Of a stretch of 23,752 bases of DNA, positions 1 through 7,836 are shown piece after piece. Below the pieces are notes generated by a model that saw nothing but the letters and a program-made list of their open reading frames with translations, was not told the origin of the DNA and ran no database searches. Made by a program: the position numbers and the translations under genes. Origin of the DNA: Streptomyces sp. NRRL WC-3618 (GTDB lineage Bacteria; Actinomycetota; Actinomycetes; Streptomycetales; Streptomycetaceae); the NCBI RefSeq assembly GCF_001280005.1, contig NZ_LGDW01000032.1, positions 1 through 23,752 of the forward strand. Direction: 5' to 3'. The stretch's first letter is position 1; the number at the start of each line of letters is the position of its first letter.

Positions 1-35
1 GGTTTGTTTCGCCCCCGCCGCCCCTACCCGTCCCG

Positions 36-112
36 TCCCCAGGGGGCTGTGCCCCCTGGACCCCCCTTCTGCCTGGACGGCCTCGTCCTCAAACGCCGGA
101 CGGGCTGAGGGG
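36..112. repeat. Streptomyces-type interspersed repeat, copy 1
   Basis: A G/C-rich block contains an imperfect hairpin (AGGGGGC-TGTG-CCCCCT region) followed by the core CTCAAACGCCGGACGGG. A second copy with the same order of elements lies at 9027-9102. From memory, this core recurs many times between genes in Streptomyces chromosomes. Here it sits upstream of the fumarase gene, probably at the end of an upstream transcription unit outside the window. The rest of 1-251 shows no recognisable gene. Confidence 0.75.
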
Positions 113-251
113 GCGAGACCTGGGCTGAAGAATCAGCGCGGGCGGGCGGGCGGGAAAGAACGTCGGGCTGGCCGGGTCTGGAACCGCAAGTGGTTCCCTC
201 CGGGGGAATACGTCCCTCCGGGCCCGTGCTGACCCTTCCGGAGGTACGACG

Positions 252-1652
252 ATGACTACGGCCGACCAGCAGCAGTACCGCACGGAGCACGACTCCATGG
301 GTGAGATCCGTGTCCCCGTGCACGCCAAGTGGCGGGCCCAGACCCAGCGTGCCGTGGAGAACTTTCCCGTGTCGGGGCAGCGTGTCGAGCGGGCCCATAT
401 CGAGGCGCTCGCGCGGATCAAGGGTGCCGCCGCGAAGGTCAACGCCCGGCTCGGGGTGGTCGACAAGGACATCGCCGACGCGATCCAGGAGGCCGCGGAG
501 GAGGTCGCCGGCGGGGAGTGGGACGAGCACTTTCCCGTGGACGTGTTCCAGACCGGTTCCGGTACCTCGTCCAACATGAACGCCAACGAGGTGATCGCGA
601 CCCTCGCCAGTGAGCGGCTCGGCAGGGACGTACACCCCAATGATCATGTCAACGCGTCGCAGTCGTCCAACGACGTGTTCCCCTCGTCCATCCACATCGC
701 CGCGACCGCGGCCGTCACCCGCGAGCTGATCCCCGCCCTCGACCACCTCGCCGACGCTCTCACCCGCAAGTCCGAGGAGTTCGCCGACGTCGTGAAGTCG
801 GGGCGTACGCATCTCATGGACGCCACGCCCGTGACGCTCGGGCAGGAGTTCGGGGGGTACGCCGCCCAGGTGCGGTACGGCGTGGAGCGGCTGCGTGCCT
901 CGTTGCCACGGCTTGCCGAACTGCCCCTCGGTGGTACCGCCGTCGGGACCGGGATCAACACGCCGGCCGGGTTCTCCGCCGCCGTGATCGAGGAGGTCGC
1001 CCGCGCCACCGGGCTGCCCCTCACCGAGGCCCGCGACCACTTCGAGGCACAGGGGGCGCGGGACGGGATCGTCGAGACCAGTGGGCAGCTGCGGACTGTC
1101 GCCGTCTCGCTCACCAAGATCGCCAACGATCTGCGGTGGATGGCCTCCGGGCCGCGTACCGGGCTCGCCGAGATCAGTCTGCCCGATCTGCAGCCGGGGT
1201 CGTCCATCATGCCCGGCAAGGTCAATCCCGTGATCCCGGAGGCCGTTCTGATGGTCTGCGCGCAGGTCATCGGCAACGACCTGACCGTCACCACCGCCGG
1301 TGCCGCCGGGAACTTCGAGCTCAATGTGATGCTGCCCGTCATCGCGAAGAACGTTCTCGAGTCGGTGCGGCTGCTCGCCAACGTCTCGCGGCTGCTGGCC
1401 GATCGGACGGTCGACGGGATCGTCGCCCATCGGGAGCGGGCGCGTGAGTACGCCGAGTCCTCGCCCTCCGTCGTCACTCCGCTCAACAAGTACATCGGGT
1501 ACGAGGAGGCCGCCAAAGTGGCCAAGAAGGCGCTCGCCGAGCAGAAGACGATCCGCCAAATCGTCCTGGAGGGTGGGTATGTGGAGCGTGGTGACCTCAC
1601 TGTGGAGCAGCTCGACACGGCGCTTGATGTCCTGCGGATGACGCGCCCGTAA
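252..1652 (+). CDS. fumC: Class II fumarate hydratase
   Basis: This cytoplasmic TCA-cycle enzyme interconverts fumarate and (S)-malate, and is the oxygen-stable, iron-independent, tetrameric class. The protein is 466 residues, normal for the family. Visible motifs are [10 protein letters not shown] near residue 101, [11 protein letters not shown] in the substrate-binding region, [10 protein letters not shown] near 184 with the catalytic-site His 187, and the signature [11 protein letters not shown] at 316-326 with the catalytic serine loop. The related aspartases normally have MPAKVNP instead of MPGKVNP, which favours fumarase. The following VIPE resembles actinobacterial fumarases such as the M. 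tuberculosis enzyme. The ATG start is supported by GGAGG at 240-244, seven bases upstream. The gene is followed by an independent promoter for the next gene, so it is probably the last gene of its unit. Confidence 0.96.
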   Translation: MTTADQQQYRTEHDSMGEIRVPVHAKWRAQTQRAVENFPVSGQRVERAHIEALARIKGAAAKVNARLGVVDKDIADAIQEAAEEVAGGEWDEHFPVDVFQTGSGTSSNMNANEVIATLASERLGRDVHPNDHVNASQSSNDVFPSSIHIAATAAVTRELIPALDHLADALTRKSEEFADVVKSGRTHLMDATPVTLGQEFGGYAAQVRYGVERLRASLPRLAELPLGGTAVGTGINTPAGFSAAVIEEVARATGLPLTEARDHFEAQGARDGIVETSGQLRTVAVSLTKIANDLRWMASGPRTGLAEISLPDLQPGSSIMPGKVNPVIPEAVLMVCAQVIGNDLTVTTAGAAGNFELNVMLPVIAKNVLESVRLLANVSRLLADRTVDGIVAHRERAREYAESSPSVVTPLNKYIGYEEAAKVAKKALAEQKTIRQIVLEGGYVERGDLTVEQLDTALDVLRMTRP

Positions 1653-1713
1653 CGTCACCCGGCCACTGGCGTGAACCGTGGCACGCACCGCAGCGTCACG
1701 TGCCCGGGGCACC

Positions 1714-1719
1714 TAATAT
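1714..1719 (+). promoter_or_regulatory. -10 element TAATAT for a leaderless transcript
   Basis: TAATAT ends six bases before the A of the ATG at 1726, so transcription is predicted to begin at or next to the start codon. There is no purine-rich ribosome-binding site between them, which fits a leaderless mRNA, a common class in Streptomyces. No convincing -35 hexamer is visible. Confidence 0.6.
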
Positions 1720-1725
1720 CTCTCC

Positions 1726-2418
1726 ATGACAGACGACGGAGCGTTGAGACGAGTGGAAGCGGGCCGGTCGGCGGCGTACTGGTCCGCCGGGAGTCAGATC
1801 CTGTGGCGATACCGTGAGAACTCCGGGGACCGCTTTCACATCGTGCGTCCCGTCACCGTCGTACGGGACGATTCCGAGCTGCTCGCCGTGTGGATGGCAC
1901 CGGGCACCGAGTGCGTCAAGCCGGTGCTCGCCGACGGCACGCCCGTGCACGTGGAGCCGCTGGAGTCGCGGTACACCAAGCCCCGGACCGTACAGCGCGA
2001 CCGCTGGTTCGGCACCGGGGTGCTGAAGCTGGCGCGGCCCGGGGAGCCCTGGTCGGTGTGGCTTTTCTGGGAGCCGGGCTGGCTGTTCAAGAACTGGTAC
2101 GTGAACCTGGAGGAGCCGCTGGTCCGTTGGGCCGGCGGCGTCGACTCCGAGGACCACTTCCTCGACATCACCGTGAATCCCGACCGGAGTTGGGAGTGGC
2201 GTGACGAGGACGAGTTCGCGCAGGCCCAGAAGGCCGGGCTGATGGACGCCCAACTCGCCGAACGTGTAAGGAAAGCGGGGCGGTCGGCGGTCGCGGTCAT
2301 CGAGGCGTGGGGGGCGCCGTTCGCGGATGGCTGGCAGCACTGGCGCCCGGATGCGTCCTGGGCTGTACCGTCACTGCCGGAGGACTGGGACCGTACGCCC
2401 GCGCACATGTCGTCATGA
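1726..2418 (+). CDS. DUF402 domain protein, probable nucleotide or phosphoester hydrolase
   Basis: The 230-residue protein matches the DUF402 family, which includes the nucleoside di/triphosphatase NtdP and the fosfomycin-pathway phosphohydrolase FomD. The family signature lies in the middle: VNLEEPLVRW (about residue 126), the acidic stretch DSEDHFLDI starting near 140, then SWEWRDEDEF with acidic residues at 160-163. In characterised members these acidic residues bind divalent metal. No signal peptide or membrane segment is visible, so it should be cytoplasmic. The start follows the TAATAT promoter directly and lacks a Shine-Dalgarno sequence. Which nucleotide or ester it hydrolyses cannot be read from the sequence. 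It may be transcribed apart from fumC and from the phosphatase gene downstream. Confidence 0.85.
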   Translation: MTDDGALRRVEAGRSAAYWSAGSQILWRYRENSGDRFHIVRPVTVVRDDSELLAVWMAPGTECVKPVLADGTPVHVEPLESRYTKPRTVQRDRWFGTGVLKLARPGEPWSVWLFWEPGWLFKNWYVNLEEPLVRWAGGVDSEDHFLDITVNPDRSWEWRDEDEFAQAQKAGLMDAQLAERVRKAGRSAVAVIEAWGAPFADGWQHWRPDASWAVPSLPEDWDRTPAHMSS

Positions 2419-2698
2419 GACCCTTGATGCGCCCCCGGTGCACAACCGTAGGATCGTCCTCCGCAAGGGCGCACTACCGTAACTCCCGGAACATGCGCTG
2501 AGCCTGACCATACGTCACCGAGGGGCGGCAGGACGTGAGCGAGGGGCACGAGGGCAACACCGGTCCGGGCCGACCAGGGCTCGCCGGTGCGGCAGGAACA
2601 ACCTCTGACCACGCCGGTTTTTCGTTCCTGGGGCACGTATTCCGGGTATCGGGAAGTCGGCGGGACCAACTGCGTGTACAGCGCGCAGCCCCGGACGG
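2419..2698. other. Intergenic region between DUF402 and phosphatase genes
   Basis: About 280 bases carry no recognised gene. A weak inverted repeat TGCGCCC/GGGCGCA (about 2427-2473, loop of some 32 bases) might end the DUF402 transcript. A GGGTAT hexamer at 2644-2649 resembles the -10 of Streptomyces sigma-B-type promoters, but no matching -35 lies at the usual distance. A GTG-started frame of 60 codons (2535-2717) lacks recognisable homology and is not called. Confidence 0.4.
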
Positions 2699-5032
2699 AT
2701 GGATTCGACACGCGTGACGGAGCAACCCACCTCGCACGAGCACCGTCGGCCGGACACGGGCCGACCGGACATCCCCGCGGACACCCGCGGGGCGCTTCCG
2801 CGTTCCTCGGAGGCGGCGGCCCTGCCTCTGCCGAAGCAGACAACAGGGCAGGCAGGGGCCGCCGGTGGGCTGGAGGTCGCCGCCGGCTGTGTGACAGGCT
2901 CGGAGAGCCCCGAGACCGTCGGCGGCGTCGGCAGGGCCGCGCACGACGCGGGAACAGAGGCGGGAACAGGCGCGATGGCATCCAGCTCGGGTACTGGTAC
3001 CGGTACGTCCGGCTCCACCGGCCCCAACTCCGCCGGTCCACCGGCCACTCCGGGCCCCGAGCACTCGCAGCCCGACCATCCGTCCTCGACCGAGCCCGAC
3101 GCGCACCGCCCGCGTCCGGCGCCGGACAGCATCCCGGCCCAGCCGGACGGTGAGACGGCCCGCGCGGGCTCGGAGAACCACGCCACGGACCACCACGCGG
3201 GTGCGAGCGGCCCCGCCGAGGTGAACGGGTCCTCGGACAGCGCCGACCCGGCCACAGGGGCTCTCGCGGGCAAGGAGCGGCGTTCCGGGCAGGGCAACGC
3301 CCCGGGGACCCCGCTGCCGATGCGGCGGGACGGCGACCGGCTGCGGTTCGTCGGTGCCGCTACCCGGCGGATCGCCCGGGGCATCGACCTCGACGAGATC
3401 GTGATGGGGCTGTGCCGGGCCACCGTGCCGACGTTCTCCGACACGATCCTCGTCTATCTGCGCGACCCGCTGCCCGTCGGTGACGAGCGGCCCACCGGCC
3501 CGCTGGTGCTGCGGCTGCGCCGCACCGACCGGCTCCCGGCGGAGCGGGACACCGAGAACAGCTTCCTGGCCACGTCCGCCGTCCCGCAGCCCCCGCCCGA
3601 GCTGTCCCCGGTCAGCGCCGAACTGTGCGAGGTGCGTCCCGGCGGCGCGCTCGCCGAGGTGCTGCGCGGCGTCCGGCCCGTCTTCGCGGACGCGCCCGCC
3701 GCCCGCGCCGCCCTGCCGGAACTCCTCGGCGAGAGCTGCGACCTGGAGGTACCGGACGGTCAGCGCGCGATCCTCGCCCCGCTGCGCGGTCGGCGCCGGG
3801 TCATCGGGGCCGCGCTGTTCCTGCGCCGGCCGGAGCGGATCCCGTTCGAGACGGACGATCTGCTGGTCGCCGCCCAGCTCGCCACCCACAGCGCCCTCGG
3901 CATCGACAAGGCGGTGCTGTACGGCCGCGAGGCCTACATCGCCGACGAGTTGCAGCGCACGATGCTGCCGGAGACCCTGCCGCGGCCGACGGGTGTGCGG
4001 CTCGCGTCGCGCTATCTCCCGGCCGCCGAGACGGCTCGCGTCGGCGGTGACTGGTACGACGCCATCCCGCTGCCCGGCAGCCGGGTCGCGCTCGTCGTCG
4101 GTGACGTCATGGGGCACTCCATGACCAGCGCGGCCATCATGGGCCAGCTCAGGACGACCGCGCAGACCCTCGCCGGGCTCGACCTGCCCCCGCAGGAGGT
4201 CCTGCACCACCTCGACGAACAGGCCCAGCGGCTCGGTACGGACCGCATGGCGACCTGCCTGTACGCGGTGTACGACCCGGTCTCGCACCGGATCACCATC
4301 GCCAACGCCGGCCATCCGCCGCCCGTCCTGCTGCACCTGGGCGGCCGGGCCGAGGTGCTGAAGGTGCCGTCCGGCGCGCCCATCGGCGTCGGCGGTGTCG
4401 ACTTCGAGGCCGTGGAGCTGGACGCGCCCGCCGGTGCCACCCTCTTCCTCTACACGGACGGGCTCGTGGAGTCCCGGCTGCGGGACGTCTGGACCGGCAT
4501 AGAGCAGCTGCGCGAGAAGCTCGCCGCGACCGCCCAGCTGACCGGGCCGGACCATCCGCCGCCCCTCGAGGCGCTGTGCGACGAGGTGCTCGACATGCTC
4601 GGCCCGGGCGACCGGGACGACGACATCGCGCTGCTCGCCGCCCGCTTCGACGGCATCGCGCCGAGCGACGTCGCGTACTGGTATCTGGACCCGGAGGACT
4701 CGGCACCCGGACGGGCCCGGAAGCTCGCCCGGCGCGCCCTGTCCCGCTGGGGTCTGGAGGACCTGACGGACTCGGTGGAGCTGCTGGTCAGCGAGGTCGT
4801 GACGAACGCGGTGCGCTACGCGTCCAAGCCGGTCACCCTCCGGCTGCTGCGGACCGACGTACTGCGCTGCGAGGTCGGCGACGACGTGCCGCAGCTGCCC
4901 CGGCTGCGGCAGGCGCGGGCCACGGACGAGGGCGGGCGCGGACTGTACCTCGTCAACCGGCTGGCCCGGCGCTGGGGCGCGACCCGGCTGAGCACGGGGA
5001 AGGTGGTCTGGTTCGAACTGAACCGGACATGA
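2699..5032 (+). CDS. GAF - SpoIIE/PP2C phosphatase - HATPase_c regulator
   Basis: This 777-residue soluble regulator probably controls an anti-sigma-factor antagonist (STAS) pathway. Domain order is an acidic, Ser/Thr/Gly/Pro-rich and probably disordered N-terminus (1 to about 205), a GAF-like sensor domain (about 215-375), a SpoIIE-type PP2C phosphatase (about 405-620, with LQRTMLPETLP, GGDWYDA near 449, VVGDVMGHS and LYTDGLVE near 584), and a C-terminal GHKL ATPase (about 650-775). The ATPase shows an N-box LLVSEVVTNAVRYA near 695 and a G2-type box DEGGRGLYLVNRLARRWG near 742. Proteins of this build can both phosphorylate and dephosphorylate STAS proteins, but no sigma factor or STAS gene is adjacent, so the target is unknown. 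The ATG at 2699 has only a weak ribosome-binding site. GTG at 2714 is an equally plausible start, and the exact N-terminus is uncertain. Confidence 0.9.
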   Translation: MDSTRVTEQPTSHEHRRPDTGRPDIPADTRGALPRSSEAAALPLPKQTTGQAGAAGGLEVAAGCVTGSESPETVGGVGRAAHDAGTEAGTGAMASSSGTGTGTSGSTGPNSAGPPATPGPEHSQPDHPSSTEPDAHRPRPAPDSIPAQPDGETARAGSENHATDHHAGASGPAEVNGSSDSADPATGALAGKERRSGQGNAPGTPLPMRRDGDRLRFVGAATRRIARGIDLDEIVMGLCRATVPTFSDTILVYLRDPLPVGDERPTGPLVLRLRRTDRLPAERDTENSFLATSAVPQPPPELSPVSAELCEVRPGGALAEVLRGVRPVFADAPAARAALPELLGESCDLEVPDGQRAILAPLRGRRRVIGAALFLRRPERIPFETDDLLVAAQLATHSALGIDKAVLYGREAYIADELQRTMLPETLPRPTGVRLASRYLPAAETARVGGDWYDAIPLPGSRVALVVGDVMGHSMTSAAIMGQLRTTAQTLAGLDLPPQEVLHHLDEQAQRLGTDRMATCLYAVYDPVSHRITIANAGHPPPVLLHLGGRAEVLKVPSGAPIGVGGVDFEAVELDAPAGATLFLYTDGLVESRLRDVWTGIEQLREKLAATAQLTGPDHPPPLEALCDEVLDMLGPGDRDDDIALLAARFDGIAPSDVAYWYLDPEDSAPGRARKLARRALSRWGLEDLTDSVELLVSEVVTNAVRYASKPVTLRLLRTDVLRCEVGDDVPQLPRLRQARATDEGGRGLYLVNRLARRWGATRLSTGKVVWFELNRT

Positions 5033-5062
5033 GCGGTCACGGTCGTATGAACGAGGTCATGT

Positions 5063-5108
5063 GTACGAGGAAGGGCCCCCGGTGATCACCGGGGGCCCTT
5101 CCTCGTAC
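5063..5108. terminator. 46-bp perfect palindrome, bidirectional terminator
   Basis: The two halves are exact reverse complements (23 bases each, centred between 5085 and 5086, with TGATCA at the centre), giving a very GC-rich hairpin on either strand. It lies between the converging ends of the phosphatase gene (stop at 5032) and the penicillin-binding protein gene (stop at 5113), so it can terminate both transcripts. There is no T-run, as is common for Streptomyces terminators. Confidence 0.9.
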
Positions 5109-5112
5109 GTGC

Positions 5113-7554
5113 CTACAGCCCGTTGCCCGGGTCGGGGGGAGCCGGGGGCGTGTCTCCTCCTCCGTCCGGCGGGGTCGGCGTCGGGGTCGGCGTCGGGGTC
5201 GGGGTCGGCGTCGGGGTCGGCGTCGGCGTCGGGGTCGGCGTCGGAGTCGGCGTCGGAGTCGGCGTCGGCGTGGGGGTCGGCGACGGCGTCGGTGTCGGGG
5301 TCGGCGACGGGGTCGGGGTCGGCGACGGGGTCGGGCTCGCCGTTGGCTTCACTCCCGCGCCCTGGGTGGCGTCCAGGTCGAACTTGGTCACCTTGCCCAT
5401 CGCGCCGAAGGTGTACTCCGCCCAGATCTTCGCCGGGTAGCCACCGCCGTTGACCCGGGCGAAGCCTCCCGCCCCGTACAGCGGAACCTGAGTGTGGATC
5501 TTGGGATCCTCACCGAACAGACCTATGGAAGTGACAAGGCCCGGCGTATAGCCCGTGAACCAGGCCGACTTGTTCTTGTCGGACGTACCCGTCTTGCCGG
5601 CCACCTGCTGGCCCTTGCGGTTCTTCGCCTGGGCCACCGAGAGCCGGGCCGTACCGTCGTTGACCACGCCGGTCAGCACCGACGTGACCGTGTCGGCGGC
5701 CTCCCGGGTGACGACCTGCTCCCCGAGCGGGGAGTCGAACTCGACGGTACGGTCCTTGTGTTCGGCCGACTTCACGACGGCCGGGGTGACCTTGCGGCCG
5801 TGGTTGTCGAGGGTGGCGTAGACGCCGGCCATCTCCATCGGGCTCGCGCCCATCGTGCCCAGGGTCTGCGCGGGCACCGCCTGCAGCCCCTTGGTGTCCA
5901 GGCCGAGTTCGTCAGCGATCCGCATGACCTCGGACATCCCGACGTCGACGCCCATCTGCGCGAACACCGAGTTGATCGACTTGTTCATCGCGGTCTGGAC
6001 GGTGACGTCACCGTAGTCCGCGTCGTCCTCGTTGGGCGGTCCGAAGCCGACCTTGTTGCCGTCGGAGACGACCTGCCGGCCGCTCGTGCCGTCGTAGACC
6101 GTGTCCGGGTTGATCAGATCGCCGTCCTGCGTACGCGCCGACTTCTCCATGGCCGCCGCGAGGATGATCGGCTTGAAGGTGGACGCGGGCTGGTAATCAC
6201 GCCGGGTCGCGTTGCTGATGTAGTGCTTGAAGTAGTCGGTGCCGCCATACATCGCGAGCACCCGCCCGGTCTTCGGGTCGACGGACACCGCACCGGCCTG
6301 GACGTTGCCGTCGACCTTGCGCTTCTTCGCGTCGAGCTTGCTGGTGAGCTGGCTCTTGACGGCCTGCTCCAGCGCGGCCTGCTTCTTCCGGTCGATGTTG
6401 AGCGTGATCGTCCAGCCGCCCGCGTCGACCTGCGCCTTGGCGTCGTCGGCGTCGTCGGCCGTGCCCTTCTTGACGAGCTGTTTCGCCAGCTCGCTCTTGG
6501 CCGCCCCGACGAGGTAGCCGGTCTGGCCCTCCAGGCCCGGGGCGCCCTTCGGGGGCTTCGGCACCGGGAACTTCATGGCGGAGCGCGTGGCCTGGTCGAG
6601 CCAGCGCTCCTTGACCATGTTGTCGAGTACGTAGTTCCAGCGCGCGGTCACCAGCCTCTTGCCGGTGTCGGATGCGACCGCCCAGTCGTACTGGCTCGGT
6701 GCCTGGAGCAGCGCGGCGAGGTACGCGCCCTGCTCGACGGTGAGCTTCTTGGCGTCGACGCGGTAGTAGGCCTGCGCGGCGGCCTGGATGCCGTAGGAGT
6801 CGCGGCCGTAGTAGTTGGTGTTGATGTAGCCGGCGAGGATGAAGTCCTTGCTCTTCTCGCGGTCCACCTTCAGCGAGATGACCAGTTCCTTCAGCTTGCG
6901 CGTGACGGTCTGGTTCTGGTCCAGGTAGTAGTTCTTGACGTACTGCTGGGTGATCGTCGAACCACCCTGCTTGCCCTTGCCGGACAGCGTGTTGATCAGA
7001 CCTCGGGTGGTGCCCTTGAGGTCGACGCCGGAGTCCTTGTAGAAGGACTTGTTCTCCGCGGCGACGAAGGTCCGCTGAACATCCTTGGGTACGTCGGCCA
7101 GGTCCACGATCTCGCGGTTGACCGTGCCGGTGCGGGCGAGGACGGTGCCGTCGCTGTACTTGTAGATGTTGCTCTGCAGCTTGGCGGCGTCGTTGCCCGC
7201 GGCGGGCACGTCGATCATCAGGTAGAGGACGATGAAGGCGCCCATGCCGAGCAGGATGAACCCGAAGAACGCGCCGAGGATCTTCTTCCAGGTGAAGAGA
7301 CGGCGCATGAAACTCTTACCTTCCTTGCCGCCGTTACCGCCTTTGCCGCTCTTGGCGCGCGTCGCCGCCCTGCCCACCGCCCGGCCCAGGGTCAGGGTCG
7401 CCGTCGCGGTGCCGCCCGCGGTCCCGCCCGCGGTCCCGGCCCCGGTTTCGGCTCCGTTCTCGGGACCGGTCGACGCACTTCCGGTCGAGCGCTTGGGCGC
7501 CGCGCGGCGGCCACCGCGATGCTGCCGCGCTCGTCTCTCGTCCGCTCGTCCCAT
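5113..7554 (-). CDS. Class A (bifunctional) penicillin-binding protein
   Basis: This membrane-anchored enzyme polymerises lipid II glycan strands and cross-links peptidoglycan. Order in 813 residues: a cytoplasmic basic, Gly/Thr-rich tail (1-90), one membrane segment (92-114), a GT51 glycosyltransferase (about 145-320), a transpeptidase (about 415-690), and a Pro-Thr-Ser tail (about 736-813). GT51 motifs are AAENKSFYKDSGVD with the first catalytic Glu at 167, GGSTITQQ at 197-204, and RKLKE with the second Glu at 223. Transpeptidase motifs are STFK (nucleophile Ser 458), SIN (526-528) and KTGT (654-657). Motif 1 reads ENK where EDR is usual, and the customary His is Ser. The gene is transcribed away from the SPFH operon. 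The start ATG has GGAG about 11 bases upstream. Confidence 0.95.
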   Translation of the reverse strand: MGRADERRARQHRGGRRAAPKRSTGSASTGPENGAETGAGTAGGTAGGTATATLTLGRAVGRAATRAKSGKGGNGGKEGKSFMRRLFTWKKILGAFFGFILLGMGAFIVLYLMIDVPAAGNDAAKLQSNIYKYSDGTVLARTGTVNREIVDLADVPKDVQRTFVAAENKSFYKDSGVDLKGTTRGLINTLSGKGKQGGSTITQQYVKNYYLDQNQTVTRKLKELVISLKVDREKSKDFILAGYINTNYYGRDSYGIQAAAQAYYRVDAKKLTVEQGAYLAALLQAPSQYDWAVASDTGKRLVTARWNYVLDNMVKERWLDQATRSAMKFPVPKPPKGAPGLEGQTGYLVGAAKSELAKQLVKKGTADDADDAKAQVDAGGWTITLNIDRKKQAALEQAVKSQLTSKLDAKKRKVDGNVQAGAVSVDPKTGRVLAMYGGTDYFKHYISNATRRDYQPASTFKPIILAAAMEKSARTQDGDLINPDTVYDGTSGRQVVSDGNKVGFGPPNEDDADYGDVTVQTAMNKSINSVFAQMGVDVGMSEVMRIADELGLDTKGLQAVPAQTLGTMGASPMEMAGVYATLDNHGRKVTPAVVKSAEHKDRTVEFDSPLGEQVVTREAADTVTSVLTGVVNDGTARLSVAQAKNRKGQQVAGKTGTSDKNKSAWFTGYTPGLVTSIGLFGEDPKIHTQVPLYGAGGFARVNGGGYPAKIWAEYTFGAMGKVTKFDLDATQGAGVKPTASPTPSPTPTPSPTPTPTPSPTPTPTPTPTPTPTPTPTPTPTPTPTPTPTPTPTPTPPDGGGDTPPAPPDPGNGL
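5170..5338. repeat. Hexamer/dodecamer repeat encoding the Pro-Thr tail of the PBP
   Basis: The plus strand shows repeated GTCGGC/GTCGGG hexamers, read on the minus strand as alternating Pro and Thr codons with a few Ser. The tract makes a roughly 65-residue PT repeat outside the membrane, predicted to be an extended, wall-spanning or O-glycosylatable linker. Such repeats are prone to length change and to sequencing or assembly error. Confidence 0.85.
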
Positions 7555-7596
7555 GGGTCGCTTCGCTCCGGTTCCTTCTTGTGTTCCGTCTCGTAG

Positions 7597-7619
7597 GTCA
7601 CGCGGGTCCGTGACGTCAC
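7597..7619 (-). promoter_or_regulatory. GTCACG/CGTGAC repeats upstream of the PBP gene
   Basis: GTCACG (7597-7602) and CGTGAC (7609-7614) form an inverted repeat with a six-base spacer, and a further GTCAC follows at 7615-7619, so GTGACGTCAC is itself a 10-bp palindrome. The sites lie 43-65 bases before the PBP start codon, a position suited to an operator or the early leader. The binding protein is unknown and no clear -10/-35 pair could be assigned nearby. Confidence 0.35.
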
Positions 7620-7767
7620 ACAGGTTCGTGGCTCAGGTCAGCTCAGAAAAATAACACCGGCAGATATGACGACGAGATGCCGATCCCGCCTTTTTCGGAC
7701 GTGACAATCAGCACCCGCCCCGATGGAACCGACTAGTGGGGGCTGTGGAAGGTTGCCGGGTGCGGTA

Positions 7768-7781
7768 AAGTGATATCACTT
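7768..7781. promoter_or_regulatory. Palindromic candidate operator of the SPFH-RHH operon
   Basis: AAGTGATATCACTT is a perfect 14-bp palindrome 55 bases before the SPFH start codon, in a locally AT-rich stretch. CTAG motifs and AACGTT follow immediately. Ribbon-helix-helix repressors typically bind short palindromes and often control their own operon, and the second gene here is an RHH protein. Autoregulation through this site is therefore inferred. Confidence 0.55.
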
Positions 7782-7836
7782 AGCTAGAACGTTGCTAGGT
7801 GCGACGACACCAGTCACGAAACGGGGGAACCAATCC

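Noticed and set aside
24..1712. A 562-codon open frame antisense to fumC
   Set aside because: It mirrors the fumarase codons in high-GC DNA. Its composition is Gly/Arg/Asp/Leu-rich with no recognisable domain.
2617..2649. Sigma-B-type promoter (GTTT ... GGGTAT) before the phosphatase gene
   Set aside because: GGGTAT is present, but the nearest GTTT is 23 bases away against the usual 14-16, so the pair is not convincing.
2535..2717. 60-codon GTG-started frame before the phosphatase gene
   Set aside because: There is no family resemblance, and it overlaps the start of the phosphatase gene. Conservation in relatives would be needed to accept it.
7392..7619. 75-codon frame overlapping the PBP start (MTSRTRVTYETEHKKEPERS)
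   Set aside because: It lies in another frame of the PBP N-terminal region and becomes Arg/Pro-rich. The PBP frame itself contains all domain motifs.
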